Positions 51,068 to 62,000 of a stretch of DNA of 64,000 nucleotides are shown one piece after another. The DNA is from Fibrisoma montanum. Lineage in GTDB: Bacteria; Bacteroidota; Bacteroidia; Cytophagales; Spirosomataceae. Location: NCBI RefSeq assembly GCF_003583365.1, contig NZ_QXED01000009.1:124001-188000 (forward strand). Reading direction: 5' to 3'. The notes beneath the pieces were generated by a model. It saw nothing but the letters and a program-made list of their open reading frames with translations, was not told where the DNA came from and searched no databases. The position numbers and the translations under genes are program-made. Positions within the stretch are counted from its first letter, which is position 1; every line of letters begins with the position of its first letter.

Positions 51068-54000
51068 TTAAAAATCAACGCCTACGCTAACTGTGTACAT
51101 CCGGGTCAGCGGATAGCGACCGTAATCGACACCAACAACGGACTGAGCCGGGTTTGACCCACTGCCCACGAACGCCCCAACCTCCGGATCATACCCGGTG
51201 TATTTGGTAAAGGTGAAGGCGTTCTGTACGCCGGCCGTTACCCGAACGCCCTGCACGACCTTCTGCCGGCTGATGAGCGACTTGGGCAGGTTATAGCCGA
51301 GCTGAATGTTTTTCACGCGGATATACGAGCCGTCTTCCACGTAATCCTGCGTAGCCCGGTTGGCATTCCCATTGGCGTCGGAGCCGGTGATCCGCGGCCG
51401 GTCGGCGTCAGGGTTGAGCAAAGTCGGATTGGTCGGATCGTCGGACAGTCGAGCGTAATTGGCCGCGCCCGCCAGTAAGCCGCGACCGACGTTGGTACGT
51501 CCGGGGTTTTCGTTGCGGAAGCGAACGAAGTTGTAGATCTGGTTGCCGTACGAACTGGTCAGCAGCACAGTCATATCGAAATCGCGGTACGACAGGTTGT
51601 TCGTGAAGCCGAACGTCATTTTCGGCCAGGGGTTACCGATGAACGTCTGGTCGCGGGCATCGATGATCTTGTCGCCGTTCAGGTCTTTGTACTTGATGTC
51701 GCCTACCCAGGTGCTGTTCGGCGATACGGTATTCCCCGCCGGAATGGCTGAATTATTGATTTCTTCAACCGACTTGAAAATACCTTCCTTCACGTAGCCG
51801 AAGAACTGAAAGGCCGGCTGGCCAACCACCGAACGAGCCAGGAAGTTTTCCATGAACCAGTACGGACGGTCGAGGGTAGCCGTTTCGGCGTACAGCTTAC
51901 TCAGGTTGTTTTTGAAGCCCGATACGTTGAAGTTGCTGGTCCATTTAAATCCGGACCGGTCGATGTTCACCGTGTTCAGCGTAATACCATACCCCCGGTT
52001 TTCGAGCGCGCCGATGTTCACCAACGGCGGTCCGATTGAGCCTGAACCGCTCGTACCCATGTAGGTCGGCAGCGGAATGTTCATGATCAGGTTGTCGGTC
52101 TTCTTGATGTAGAAGTCGCCTTCGAGCTGAATCCGGTTGCTGAACATGTTCAGGTTGAAACCCAGGTTGTAGGTCATCGTACTTTCCCACTGATACTCCG
52201 GATTCGCGTAATTGCGGGCCAGATACCCCGTTCCCCACTGCGTGGCTACCGGTTGCAGGGCCGAAAAATACCCCGTGCTGCCCTGGTTGCCGGTCAGACC
52301 CGTTTCAAAGCGGAGCTTCAGTTCGTTGATCTGCGGAACCTGCTTCATAAACGGCTCTTCCGAAATACGCCAGGCCGCCGACACCGAGGGGAAGTACCCC
52401 CAGCGCTTGCTCGGCGCAAAACTTGGCGAACCATCGGCCCGGAAAGCCGCCTGCACGATGTACCGGTCATTGTAGGTGTAGTTGACCCGGGCCAGGTACG
52501 ATTCCATGCCCCATGAGCCTTTGTAGCTGCTGTTGGTTGCGGTTTTGGGATCACCCAGCGGCAACTCGGCAATGTTGTTGGTAACGAACCCCTGAATACC
52601 GGCCGAAAGCCCCTCATACGTGCTTTCCTGCGCTTCGTGGCTGGCAATCGCGTTGATGCTGTGCTTGCCAAACTGCGTATCGTACTGCAGCAGCTGGTTC
52701 AGGTTCCAGTAGTAATTGTTGCCGCTGCCTTTATTGGCCGAGGCCGTATTGTTGATGATCGTACCCAACTGGTAGGTTGGCGTAAACGTATTGTTGGTGC
52801 TGAACTGACCGCTCCCGTTGAACGAGTTGCGGAAGATCAATCCTTTGAACAGGGTGATGTCGGCCGTCACCCCTCCCAGAATGTTGGCGCGGTTGACCCG
52901 GTTGTCGATCAGACTAGCAATGGCAATGGGGTTATTTACCGCAAACTGTGGGTTGGTTGGGCCACCCCATGATCCATCCGGATTCCGGAGCGGAATGTTC
53001 GGCGACTGTTCGATCGCCAGGTTAATCAGGTCGTTGTTGGTTTGCGTCACCCTGTCTTCCGTTTTGCTCAGGTTCAGGTTACTGCTGATTTTCAACCAGC
53101 TGCGGGTTTGATTATCTACGTTCAGGCGGACGGAGTACCGATTGAACGACGAGCCTACCGCAACGCCCTGCTGATCGAAGTATTCGCCGGACAGGTAATA
53201 CGTTGTCTTGTCGTTGCCACCGCTCAGGCTAAGCTGGTGCTTCAGCAACGGCGCCTGCCGGAACAGTTCGCGCTGCCAGTTTGTGCCTTCGCCCAGCAAC
53301 GACGGGTCCTGAAATTCCGGAATCGGCGTCTGGCCGCTCAGCTGACGGTACTCATTCACCATCACGGCATACTCCCGCAGGTTCAGTGTAGGCAGCAGCT
53401 TAGGCGTATCCTGCAGCGTATACAGGAAATTGTAGTTGATCTTGGTCTGGCCGGCTTTACCACGCTTGGTTGTAATCAACACAACCCCGTTGGTGGCCCG
53501 CGATCCGTAGATGGCCGTCGCCGACGGTCCCTGCAGGATTTCCATCGATTCGATGTCGGACGGGTTCAGACCAGCCAGGGGGTTAATTGAACTGGTAACC
53601 CCGTAAGAACCACCGGGGGCGCCCTGAATCTGCACCCCATCAATAACGTACAGCGGCTCGTTCGAACCATTGATGGTGTTGATACCCCGGATGTTCACCG
53701 AGATGCCACCGCCCGGCTGACCGGTGTTCTGCGTTACGTATACGTTCGCCGAGCGGCCCTGCAACGCCTGCTCCAGGGTGGTGTTGACCGTTTTCTGGAT
53801 GTCGGCCGACGTAACGCTGGTCTGCGCACTGGACAGGTCGGCCCGTTTGATCTGACCGTACCCGACAACGACCACTTCCTTCAGGTTGGAAACATCTTCC
53901 TGCATCGTCACGTTGACCGTTGTGCGGTTACCCGTGGCGACCTCCTGCTTGACGTAGCCGATAAACGAAAAAACCAACGTAGCGTTGGCCGGAGCCTCCA

Positions 54001-54259
54001 GCGAGTAGGCCCCCTTAGCGTCTGTGTTTGCGCCAATGGACGACCCTTTGACCACAACGCTGACGCCCGGCAACGGCTCATTGTTTGGGGCGGCCGTCAC
54101 AATTCCCGTTACCCGCTTACGCGTCTGGGCAATACTGTCGGCTCCCGACCAGAACAGGAGCAGGAATGCAAGGGCCAAATAGGTTCCCGCCCGGAAAAGC
54201 CTGCTATCAGCTAAGGTACCGTACCCCCGCCTGCGGCTGTACACTTGTGTCATCGACAT
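51068..54259 (-). CDS. susC: SusC/RagA-family TonB-linked outer membrane protein
   Basis: 1063 residues: signal region, CarboxypepD_reg-like domain (about 50-130; RVTGIVTAAPNNEPLPGVSV), the SusC-specific plug (VVVGYGQIKRADLSSAQTSV, then GSNEPLYVIDGVQIQG and GPSATAIYGSRATNGVVLIT), and a large barrel. It imports oligosaccharides with TonB energy through the SusD-lidded pore. It is the first gene of the leftward operon SusC-SusD-SGBP-DUF1080-dehydrogenase. The length is normal. A -7 like TAATTTTG (54431-54438 on the minus strand) is a promoter candidate. Confidence 0.95.
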   Translation of the reverse strand: MSMTQVYSRRRGYGTLADSRLFRAGTYLALAFLLLFWSGADSIAQTRKRVTGIVTAAPNNEPLPGVSVVVKGSSIGANTDAKGAYSLEAPANATLVFSFIGYVKQEVATGNRTTVNVTMQEDVSNLKEVVVVGYGQIKRADLSSAQTSVTSADIQKTVNTTLEQALQGRSANVYVTQNTGQPGGGISVNIRGINTINGSNEPLYVIDGVQIQGAPGGSYGVTSSINPLAGLNPSDIESMEILQGPSATAIYGSRATNGVVLITTKRGKAGQTKINYNFLYTLQDTPKLLPTLNLREYAVMVNEYRQLSGQTPIPEFQDPSLLGEGTNWQRELFRQAPLLKHQLSLSGGNDKTTYYLSGEYFDQQGVAVGSSFNRYSVRLNVDNQTRSWLKISSNLNLSKTEDRVTQTNNDLINLAIEQSPNIPLRNPDGSWGGPTNPQFAVNNPIAIASLIDNRVNRANILGGVTADITLFKGLIFRNSFNGSGQFSTNNTFTPTYQLGTIINNTASANKGSGNNYYWNLNQLLQYDTQFGKHSINAIASHEAQESTYEGLSAGIQGFVTNNIAELPLGDPKTATNSSYKGSWGMESYLARVNYTYNDRYIVQAAFRADGSPSFAPSKRWGYFPSVSAAWRISEEPFMKQVPQINELKLRFETGLTGNQGSTGYFSALQPVATQWGTGYLARNYANPEYQWESTMTYNLGFNLNMFSNRIQLEGDFYIKKTDNLIMNIPLPTYMGTSGSGSIGPPLVNIGALENRGYGITLNTVNIDRSGFKWTSNFNVSGFKNNLSKLYAETATLDRPYWFMENFLARSVVGQPAFQFFGYVKEGIFKSVEEINNSAIPAGNTVSPNSTWVGDIKYKDLNGDKIIDARDQTFIGNPWPKMTFGFTNNLSYRDFDMTVLLTSSYGNQIYNFVRFRNENPGRTNVGRGLLAGAANYARLSDDPTNPTLLNPDADRPRITGSDANGNANRATQDYVEDGSYIRVKNIQLGYNLPKSLISRQKVVQGVRVTAGVQNAFTFTKYTGYDPEVGAFVGSGSNPAQSVVGVDYGRYPLTRMYTVSVGVDF

Positions 54260-54907
54260 AAGGTTTTGGGTTGAAAAAACAGAATTAGACTTTGGATAGT
54301 GAGTTGATTAAAGGGCTCAACCCGGTTAATGGGTAAGGGATAGGAATAATCGATGTACTAATTGAAGATCGAAAAGGATCAAAGGCTGTGATACAGGTTA
54401 ATAATTAGACAAAAGCCAGTTTTTATTTGACAAAATTACCAATACGGTAGCCGAAGGGAGGGTATAGCTTGTTTCGGAAAGGGGGTGATTTTGTAAAATG
54501 GCTCGGATCAGATGTTTCCGAACGGGGTATAAAATGTTAACATCGACCCGAAGCTTCGAACATTTCTGGCAAGGGCGTCAACCAGTCCCGGCTTTGGCGC
54601 GGGTAAAAGCCCTCGCGTTTCATCCGTTCTGCCTACGTTTGTACGATTTAGCTGCGGAGTCACTGCGCCGGGATATGACCGGATCAATCGGAGTTAGGCG
54701 GTGTTTTTTTCGCCCTTTTTGAGTGCGGTTTTCGATTAGCCGGGGTTTACTTTCAACCACCGGATGGTCCTTGACAGGTATGGTTTGTTTCAGTTTTTCA
54801 GTAATTTACCCTTCGATAGCCTAAACGCCATCGGGATTTTCGGCAGACACGAATGGATCTTGTGACGCTATCGGCTGCCTATTGATTATTTATCTGTACT
54901 CAACCCT
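54260..54907. other. Intergenic region between susC-like and kinase genes (648 bases)
   Basis: Divergent upstream region. A Bacteroidota -7-like TAATTTTG lies on the minus strand at 54431-54438 (171 bases from the SusC start), without a clear -33 partner. The 74-codon frame at 54498-54722 shows no family features and is not called. No RNA gene was seen. Confidence 0.5.
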
Positions 54908-57900
54908 ATGAATACGCAGCGGGACGCCCTGTTGGACCTATCATCGACCCCTTTTCTGGAAACCAACGGGGTAGTTACCCTCAGTGCGCTACGTAGTCCG
55001 GATGGGGAGCTCATGGACCTGTGCCTGACGTCGCTACGTGTTCAAACCGGATCAAACTGGCAGGAAGTCCATACGTACGCTCCCGGGCAAAAGCTTTCTG
55101 AGCTACTGAAACCGTATAACCTGACCGACGAGCTGACGCTGCTGACCGACCGCTGTGCGGAAGTGATTCAGACCCATCAGCCGGCTAGCCTTCGCCACCG
55201 TTTTCAGCGTTCCGGTAAGACCTTTCTTTTCGATCTTTCCATTATTCCGCTGGGCGATGGCGTGCTGATTACGTACACGAACAATTCCCCGGTCGATACC
55301 TCGCCTACCCAACCGTCTGCGGTCGACGCCCTGCTCCTGAAGCTATTGGATACAGCCTCGTGCGGTCTGCTCTACAGCCGGGCCCTGCGCAATCAGCAGG
55401 GGCGGATTGTCGACTTTCAGGTTGAGCAATGCAACGAGGCTATCTGTCAGATGACCGGCATCCCGCGGCAGCAGATGCTGACCCAGACCATGCTGACCTG
55501 CGATCCGCGCGGACTCGACAGCGGTATCCTTGACCGTTGGGCGGAGGTCGTCGAAACGGGCATCCCGCAGGCGTTTGATCATTACTTCGTTGGGCAGGGA
55601 CGGTGGCTGCAGCAGAAACTGACTCCCTACGACGGTGGCATCCTGGCCAGTTTCGTGGATGTATCGGAGGCCCGGCTGAATAGCTGGGCTGAGTTGCTTG
55701 AGCAGGCGTTCGACAATGTTTATACGGGAATTGTTGTGTACCAGGCGGTTCGCGATCAATCGACCGATCCCCAACCCGGCCGCATCGTGGATTTCTACAT
55801 CCGGCACGTTAACCAAACGGCCGCCCGGATGCGTGGCTTACCAGCCGACCAGATCACCGGCCGGCTGGCGTCCGAACTCTTTCCCGAGCAGAAAACCAAA
55901 GGATTATTTGAGCAGTTTGTAGACGTTTGTCAAACGGGCAGGCCAATCCGTACGGAAAAACACTACGCTGATTTTGGTGTATGGGTCGATATTACCATCA
56001 CTCGTCAGGGCGACGGGGTAGTGGTCACCTTCACGGACGTCAGTGCTCAGAAAGAAGCCGAATTGGCCTCTCAGAAACAAGCCAGCCTGTTGCAGGCCAT
56101 CGTTGACCGAACCGAGGCCGGTATTACGCTCCTGGAGCCCGTTTATGATGCCTCCGGCACTCTGATGGATTTCCGTATGGTTTTGGTGAATCAGTATGCC
56201 GCCCGTACGTATGGCTGGTCCCCTCAGGAACTTACGGATGGTCGCCCAGTTGGCCATTTTATGGCTGGCTGGCAGCAAACGGAACGATTCAACGTACATA
56301 AACAGGTGCTGGAGACCGGCGAGGTGCACTCAACGGTCCTTTATCAGGACAACTACGGCATTCGGGGCTGGTTTGAAATAACCCTGAGCCGATTTGACAA
56401 CCGGTTGCTGCATACCCTCGTCGACATAACGGCGGTTCGGCAGGCCGAAGAACGCCAGCGGGAACAGTCTCGACTGCACCAGACCGTTATAGACAACATT
56501 CAGGCGGGGGTAGTGCTGCTTGATGCCGTACGAGACCCGGACACTACCGGCCAGCCGGGGGCCATTGTCGATTTCCGGTATCGGCTAACCAACGAGGTCA
56601 ATGCCCGACAGGGTGGCAAAACCGTTGACGAGCTAAGCGGTCGCCTGGTCGGGGACATATTTCCAGGCTGGCAGCAAACGGAGCTGTTTCCGCGGATGGT
56701 GCAGGTGCTGGAAACCGGCGAACCACAGAACAACGTTGGCCCTTACACCCATTACGGCTGGAATGGCTGGTTTGACGGCTCTTACAATAAGATAGGGGAT
56801 AGTCTTCTGTATACCTACGTCGACGTGACCCGCCTGAAAGAATCCGAACTCAACGCCCGCCGGAAACAGGAACTACTCGACAGCATTCTGAACGTTTCGC
56901 CAACGGCGATTCTTGCCTGCGAGGCCATTCATGACCCCGTCGACGGACGCCTTATCGACTACCGATACGTAGCGGCCAACTCGGTGGCGGCCCGGTTGTC
57001 CGGGCGTTCGCAGGACGAAATCATCGGCCAAACGGTAACCGCCTTATTCCCGTCTTCGGAAGAAACCGAGTTTCTGACCTACTGGCAGCGGGCCTACGAA
57101 ACAGGCGAGCCGCAGCGGTTCGAGACGTTCTACGCGGCAGAGGGCGTTCAGGGCTGGTACGACATGACCGTAGTCCGCTGGGGAACCGGGCTGGTTATCG
57201 TCGGCTCCAACGTAACGGAAACGCGCAAAGCCCAGGAAGAGAAAAAATACCAGGCCGATACGTTCCAGGCAATGCTGGCTTCGATGCTGCATGGTATGTC
57301 GATCTTCCAGGTTATTCGCGATGAGCATGGGAAGCTCGTAGATCTGGTCTACGAATACGTGAGTGAGCAAATTTTACGGGACACCGGTCTGACCCGCAAT
57401 GAGTTAGTTGGCCAGCGGATTCTGACGCTCTTCCCGGGGGTCAGACAATCACAGTTCTGGCCGGCCTACGAAGCCATGCAGGAAGTTAACGAGCCGCAGC
57501 AATTTGAAGATCATTACAACCACGATGGTATAGATAATTACGTCATGGGGCAGGTTGTGTGGATCGACGCCGACCGGCTGGTTATGACGTATCAGATTCT
57601 GAACGATCTCAAACGCGCGCAGAAACAGACCGAAGAGCAGGCTAAGCTGCTGCGCTCAGTACTCGACGGTTCGCAGAATGGTATCATCGCGTTTGATGCC
57701 GTTCGTAACGAGGAAGGCACCATTGTCGACTTCCGCTACGTACTCCAGAACGAAGCAAACCGCCAGCGGGTGGGCCGTACCGACCAACAGCTGATTGGCC
57801 ACACCATGCGGGAGTTCTTCCCCGACGTAGCTGAGAACGGGCTGCTGAACCAGTACGCGCAGGTCGTTGACACCGGCCGGCCGTTCCGCCAGGATCTCGA

Positions 57901-58789
57901 ATACGACTACGGGCGCGGACTGGGCTGGTATAACATCTCGGTGGTCAAACGTGGCGATGGCATGGTCCTGACGGTTATGGATAAAACCGCCGAGAAACGG
58001 GCGGAAGAAAGCATGCGTAGCTCCCAGCGCCAGCTCGAAGCCGCCAACGAAGAACTGAGCCAGTCGAACGAAAACCTGCAGTCGTTTGCCTATGTTGCCA
58101 GCCACGACCTGCAGGAGCCGCTGCGCAAGATTCAGTCCTTCGGGGATTTGCTGATCGAACAGTATGCGCCCCTCCTGCCAGCAGAAGGTGCCGACCTGAT
58201 CCGTCGCATGCAGACTGCATCAGCCAGAATGTCTGATCTGATTCGCGATATTCTGGCTTATTCGCGCATCACCACCCACGGTCTGCCTTTTGTTCCCGTA
58301 CAGCTCGACACTGTGTTGCGGGAAATTCAGGCAGACCTCTCCCAGCGCATCGTTCAGACGGGCGCTCTGATAGACATTGGTTCCTTACCCACGGTGCAGG
58401 GAGACCGTAGCCAGCTCTGGCAGCTTTTCAGTAACTTACTGTCCAACGCGCTGAAGTTCATTCAGCCGGGGCAGGTTCCCCAAATTACCGTACGTGCCCA
58501 ACACCTGACGAATGACGAGGCTCCTGACGCTTTACGGAATCGCCAGGAAGGCAGCTGGTGGGCCATCAGCGTACAGGACAACGGAATTGGTTTCGACGAA
58601 AAGTACCTGGAGCGCATCTTCCAGGTGTTTCAGCGGCTGCATGGCAAGAAACAGTATCCGGGTAGTGGAATCGGGCTTGCCATCTGCAAACGGGTCGCCG
58701 AACGCCACGGGGGGATGCTGACCGCTACCAGCAAACCCGGTCAGGGAGCAACCTTCAAGGTTTACCTGCCGGTAGCCATCAGCGAGTAA
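54908..58789 (+). CDS. Cytoplasmic histidine kinase with about eight tandem PAS modules
   Basis: 1293 residues without membrane helices. Eight PAS-like modules of ~125-130 residues fill residues ~15-1040; most end in a DVT/DIT linker such as [34 protein letters not shown] and [12 protein letters not shown]. Repeated inner motifs (VYQAVRD, LLDAVRD, AFDAVRN and FRYVLQNE) show they arose by duplication. A coiled coil leads to HisKA ([16 protein letters not shown], His about 1066) and HATPase (N box [11 protein letters not shown]1 [11 protein letters not shown]2 [18 protein letters not shown]). No partner regulator is adjacent. It may integrate redox, light or small-molecule cues. A smaller paralog is at 1520-3094. 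Confidence 0.9.
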   Translation: MNTQRDALLDLSSTPFLETNGVVTLSALRSPDGELMDLCLTSLRVQTGSNWQEVHTYAPGQKLSELLKPYNLTDELTLLTDRCAEVIQTHQPASLRHRFQRSGKTFLFDLSIIPLGDGVLITYTNNSPVDTSPTQPSAVDALLLKLLDTASCGLLYSRALRNQQGRIVDFQVEQCNEAICQMTGIPRQQMLTQTMLTCDPRGLDSGILDRWAEVVETGIPQAFDHYFVGQGRWLQQKLTPYDGGILASFVDVSEARLNSWAELLEQAFDNVYTGIVVYQAVRDQSTDPQPGRIVDFYIRHVNQTAARMRGLPADQITGRLASELFPEQKTKGLFEQFVDVCQTGRPIRTEKHYADFGVWVDITITRQGDGVVVTFTDVSAQKEAELASQKQASLLQAIVDRTEAGITLLEPVYDASGTLMDFRMVLVNQYAARTYGWSPQELTDGRPVGHFMAGWQQTERFNVHKQVLETGEVHSTVLYQDNYGIRGWFEITLSRFDNRLLHTLVDITAVRQAEERQREQSRLHQTVIDNIQAGVVLLDAVRDPDTTGQPGAIVDFRYRLTNEVNARQGGKTVDELSGRLVGDIFPGWQQTELFPRMVQVLETGEPQNNVGPYTHYGWNGWFDGSYNKIGDSLLYTYVDVTRLKESELNARRKQELLDSILNVSPTAILACEAIHDPVDGRLIDYRYVAANSVAARLSGRSQDEIIGQTVTALFPSSEETEFLTYWQRAYETGEPQRFETFYAAEGVQGWYDMTVVRWGTGLVIVGSNVTETRKAQEEKKYQADTFQAMLASMLHGMSIFQVIRDEHGKLVDLVYEYVSEQILRDTGLTRNELVGQRILTLFPGVRQSQFWPAYEAMQEVNEPQQFEDHYNHDGIDNYVMGQVVWIDADRLVMTYQILNDLKRAQKQTEEQAKLLRSVLDGSQNGIIAFDAVRNEEGTIVDFRYVLQNEANRQRVGRTDQQLIGHTMREFFPDVAENGLLNQYAQVVDTGRPFRQDLEYDYGRGLGWYNISVVKRGDGMVLTVMDKTAEKRAEESMRSSQRQLEAANEELSQSNENLQSFAYVASHDLQEPLRKIQSFGDLLIEQYAPLLPAEGADLIRRMQTASARMSDLIRDILAYSRITTHGLPFVPVQLDTVLREIQADLSQRIVQTGALIDIGSLPTVQGDRSQLWQLFSNLLSNALKFIQPGQVPQITVRAQHLTNDEAPDALRNRQEGSWWAISVQDNGIGFDEKYLERIFQVFQRLHGKKQYPGSGIGLAICKRVAERHGGMLTATSKPGQGATFKVYLPVAISE

Positions 58790-58840
58790 CCGTCCGCCAA
58801 CCTTGATGAACTGGCCTTTTTCCTCAAACAGAACTACCTG

Positions 58841-58945
58841 TTACAGGATAACGAAGAAGGCAGAGGCTGCTGCAATGGCTACGTACAGTGTCATTTCCAC
58901 AACCAGATAGATTCGCTGCAGTTGCTGGTTTTTGTTAGAGGGCAT
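58841..58945 (-). CDS. 34-residue membrane microprotein (possible)
   Basis: The frame starts MPSNKNQQLQRIYLVVEMTL and continues with a hydrophobic Ala-rich helix ending FFVIL. The N-terminal part is polar with two basic residues, so a single cytoplasm-in helix is predicted. It lies 107 bases downstream of the hybrid regulator stop and in the same direction. The short length gives little statistical support; the coherent helix and clean stop are the evidence. Confidence 0.45.
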   Translation of the reverse strand: MPSNKNQQLQRIYLVVEMTLYVAIAAASAFFVIL

Positions 58946-59051
58946 AGTATAGTCTTGTCCGTGTAAAGCGCTCACAAAACTACACGGCTCTACCAGGACG
59001 GAGGGGTATCAAATCGTAACAATCCGGGGTGCATGCGTAACCACGGGCGAT

Positions 59052-62000
59052 TTAATGCGTCTCCTGATGCGTATCCGAACGCTTTTCTGCGCTATAGGCA
59101 GAAGGCAGCGTGTTGAACTCCTGCTTGAAGTATTTCGTGAAATATTTCGGATTATTGAAACCAACCTGGTAAGCCACCTCGGCGACAGTCAACTGGCTGC
59201 GTTCGAGGAGTTGGGCCGCCCGCTGCAGGCGAACCGTCCGAATGAACTCGATCGGAGTCCGGTTGGTTAACGCCAGCAGTTTTTTGTAAAGATGGACGCG
59301 GCTCATGCCCATCTCGCGACTTAGCTCCTCCACCGAGAAGTCGGCGTTGCTCATGTTGTCTTCTACCACTTTCAGGGCCTTCTGAATTAACTTCTCGTCC
59401 AGGGATGTGACCTCAATTTTGCTCGGGCTGATGTCGGCCGGCTTGCGCAGCGCCCGTTCCAGCAGATTGCGCTGGGCGATCAGGTTCCGGATACGGGCCT
59501 GCAGCATCTCGAAGTTGAACGGTTTGGTGATGTAATCGCTCGCGCCGGTCTCCAGCCCTTCCAGCTTTTGTTCCTCAGCGCTGCGGGCCGTCAGCAACAG
59601 CACCGGAATGTGGGCGGTACGTTTGTCATTCTTTATTTTTCCGCACAAGGTGATTCCGTCCATCTCGGGCATCATAACATCACTGACAATCAGGTTCGGC
59701 AAATGCGTCTGGGCCTGCTGCCAGCCATCCCGGCCATTGGCGGCTTCGAGGATATTGTACTGGTCGCGGAGGTTGTCTTTGAGGTAAAACCGGAAATCTT
59801 CGTTGTCCTCTACCAGTAAGACCGTTATCTTCTTTTCTGCTTTTCCAGCCACCGGGGCTGCGTCCATTCGATTTACCAGCTCCACACGTGGCTCAACGGC
59901 TTCCTGTAGCGGCTGGTACGTAGCGGGCTGATCTGCCACCGTCCGGATGGGAAACTGAACCGTAAACGTACTGCCCTGATCGGGGGCACTGTCGACCGTA
60001 ATGCGTCCGCCGTGAAGGCGCACAAACTCTTTCGTAATGGCCAGACCAATTCCGCTGCCCTGGTTGACGAGCGTACCGGGAATGTCGTTCTGAAAAAATC
60101 GCTCGAAGATCTGGTCGTGCTTTTCGGCTGGTATACCAATACCCGTATCGCTGACGCTGATCGCCAGCAGCTGTTCTGCGGCTGCATCCTGTTCATCTGG
60201 TTCGCCCGCGTTGAGCCGTAGTGCCACCTTGCCGTTCTCCGGGGTAAACTTGAAGGCGTTGGACAACAGGTTGAACAGAATGCGTTCCAGCTTGTCGGGG
60301 TCAAAATACATAACCAGTTCCGTTACGTTCGACTCAAACGTGAAGCGGATCTGTTTACGCTCCGACAAGTCGGAGAAAGAGTAAAAAATCTCTTTCGTAA
60401 ACCGGATGACGTCGTTCTGAACCAGGTTCAGTTTCAGTTCCTGCACCTCCATGCGCCGAAAGTCGAGGAGTTGGTTCACCAGGTTGAGGAGCCTTTTGGC
60501 ATTCCGTTGAATCAACTCAAACTGCCGCAGCTGGCCAGGGTCTTTGGTTTGTTTAAGCAACCGGTCCAGCGGACTGAGAATGAGCGTCAACGGCGTCCGG
60601 AACTCGTGGCTGACATTGGTCAGGAACTTGATTTTCATCAGATCGAGTTCGTGCAGCTGCTGGGCCTGCTGCCGTTCCTGCTCCAGCTGAAACGTAATGC
60701 GGGCGCGTTCGAGCACGACCCAGCGGGCCAGCCAGAGCGCTCCCAATATCAGCAATACGTACAGCATCAGCGCCGTGGGGCTTTTCCAGAAGGGCGGCAA
60801 CACGGTAATTTCCAGCTGAACACCATCGGTATTCCAGACGCCGTCGTTGTTGGCCGCCCGCACCAGAAACGTATACGTACCGGGATTCAGGTTCGTGAAC
60901 GTCGCTTTTCGCACCTGCGGGTCGGCGGTTATCCAGTTGTCGTTGAAGCCTTCCAGCTTGTATTGGTACGTATTTTTTTCCGGGTGGAAATAATTGAGAG
61001 CCGCAAACCCGATCGAAAACATATTCTGCCGGTGCGTCAACGTCAGCTCCTGCGTTTGCGTAATGGAGCGATCCAGCACGACCTGGTTTTCATACCGTTC
61101 GCCGGGTCGCACATACTGATTGAACACCTGCAGATCCGTCAGCACGACGTTGGGCTTCTGGTGATTGATACCAAAGGCTTTCGGATCAAATAGGGTAAAG
61201 CCATTAGGCCCGCCGAAGACCAGTTCGCCCCGGCTCGTTTTGAAGCCGGCGTTTTCGTTGAACAGATTGCTTGGCAACCCGTCCGCTTCGTCGTAATTGC
61301 GGAACGTAAACGTGTAATCGCCAGCTCCTTTCGGATGAATCAGTACATGACTCAATCCGTTGGGCGTACCAATCCACAGGTTGTGAGCGTCATCTTCAAC
61401 GATACTTTGAATCGTGTTGTCCGCCAGTCCGTTTTCTTTTTTGAAAAAGCGGAACGTATTCGTTCGCCGATTAAACAGCGTAAGCCCTTCGATGGTACCG
61501 ATCCATATCCAGCCCCGGCTATCCTCGGTTATGGCCGTTACGTTATTATGGCTCAGCCCCCGCCGGGTGTTATCACTAGCCGTAACGTGTACGGAGGTCT
61601 GGTTCCGGCGGTTCCAGACATCTATTCCATAGCCGTGTCCGACCCAGAGGTTGCCCTGTCGATCTTCCCGAATCGAGGAAATGTATTCCGAATGCAGATA
61701 GTTCGTTTCAGGCGGCCGGTAATGGTCAAAACGGCCGGTTGCCTTGTTCAGTCGATCCAGCCCCCCACCCAGCGTACCAATCCAGAAGTTTCGTTGAGAA
61801 TCTTCGTATAGTTCCCATACACTGTTGTTGGCCAGACTGGTCGGCTGATCATCGCGGTGTACAAACCGCGTAAAGCGGCCGTTCACCAGTCGATTCAGCC
61901 CGCCGAGGTACGTACCGATCCAGAGCTGCTGCTGTTGATCAACGAGCAGACTCACGATCACATCACTGCTTAAACTGTTGCCCGAGGAGTTGCTACGGTA

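Noticed and set aside
54498-54722. A 74-codon frame in the susC/kinase intergenic region
   Set aside because: No hydrophobic pattern, motif or convincing start; Arg/Phe-rich translation looks random.
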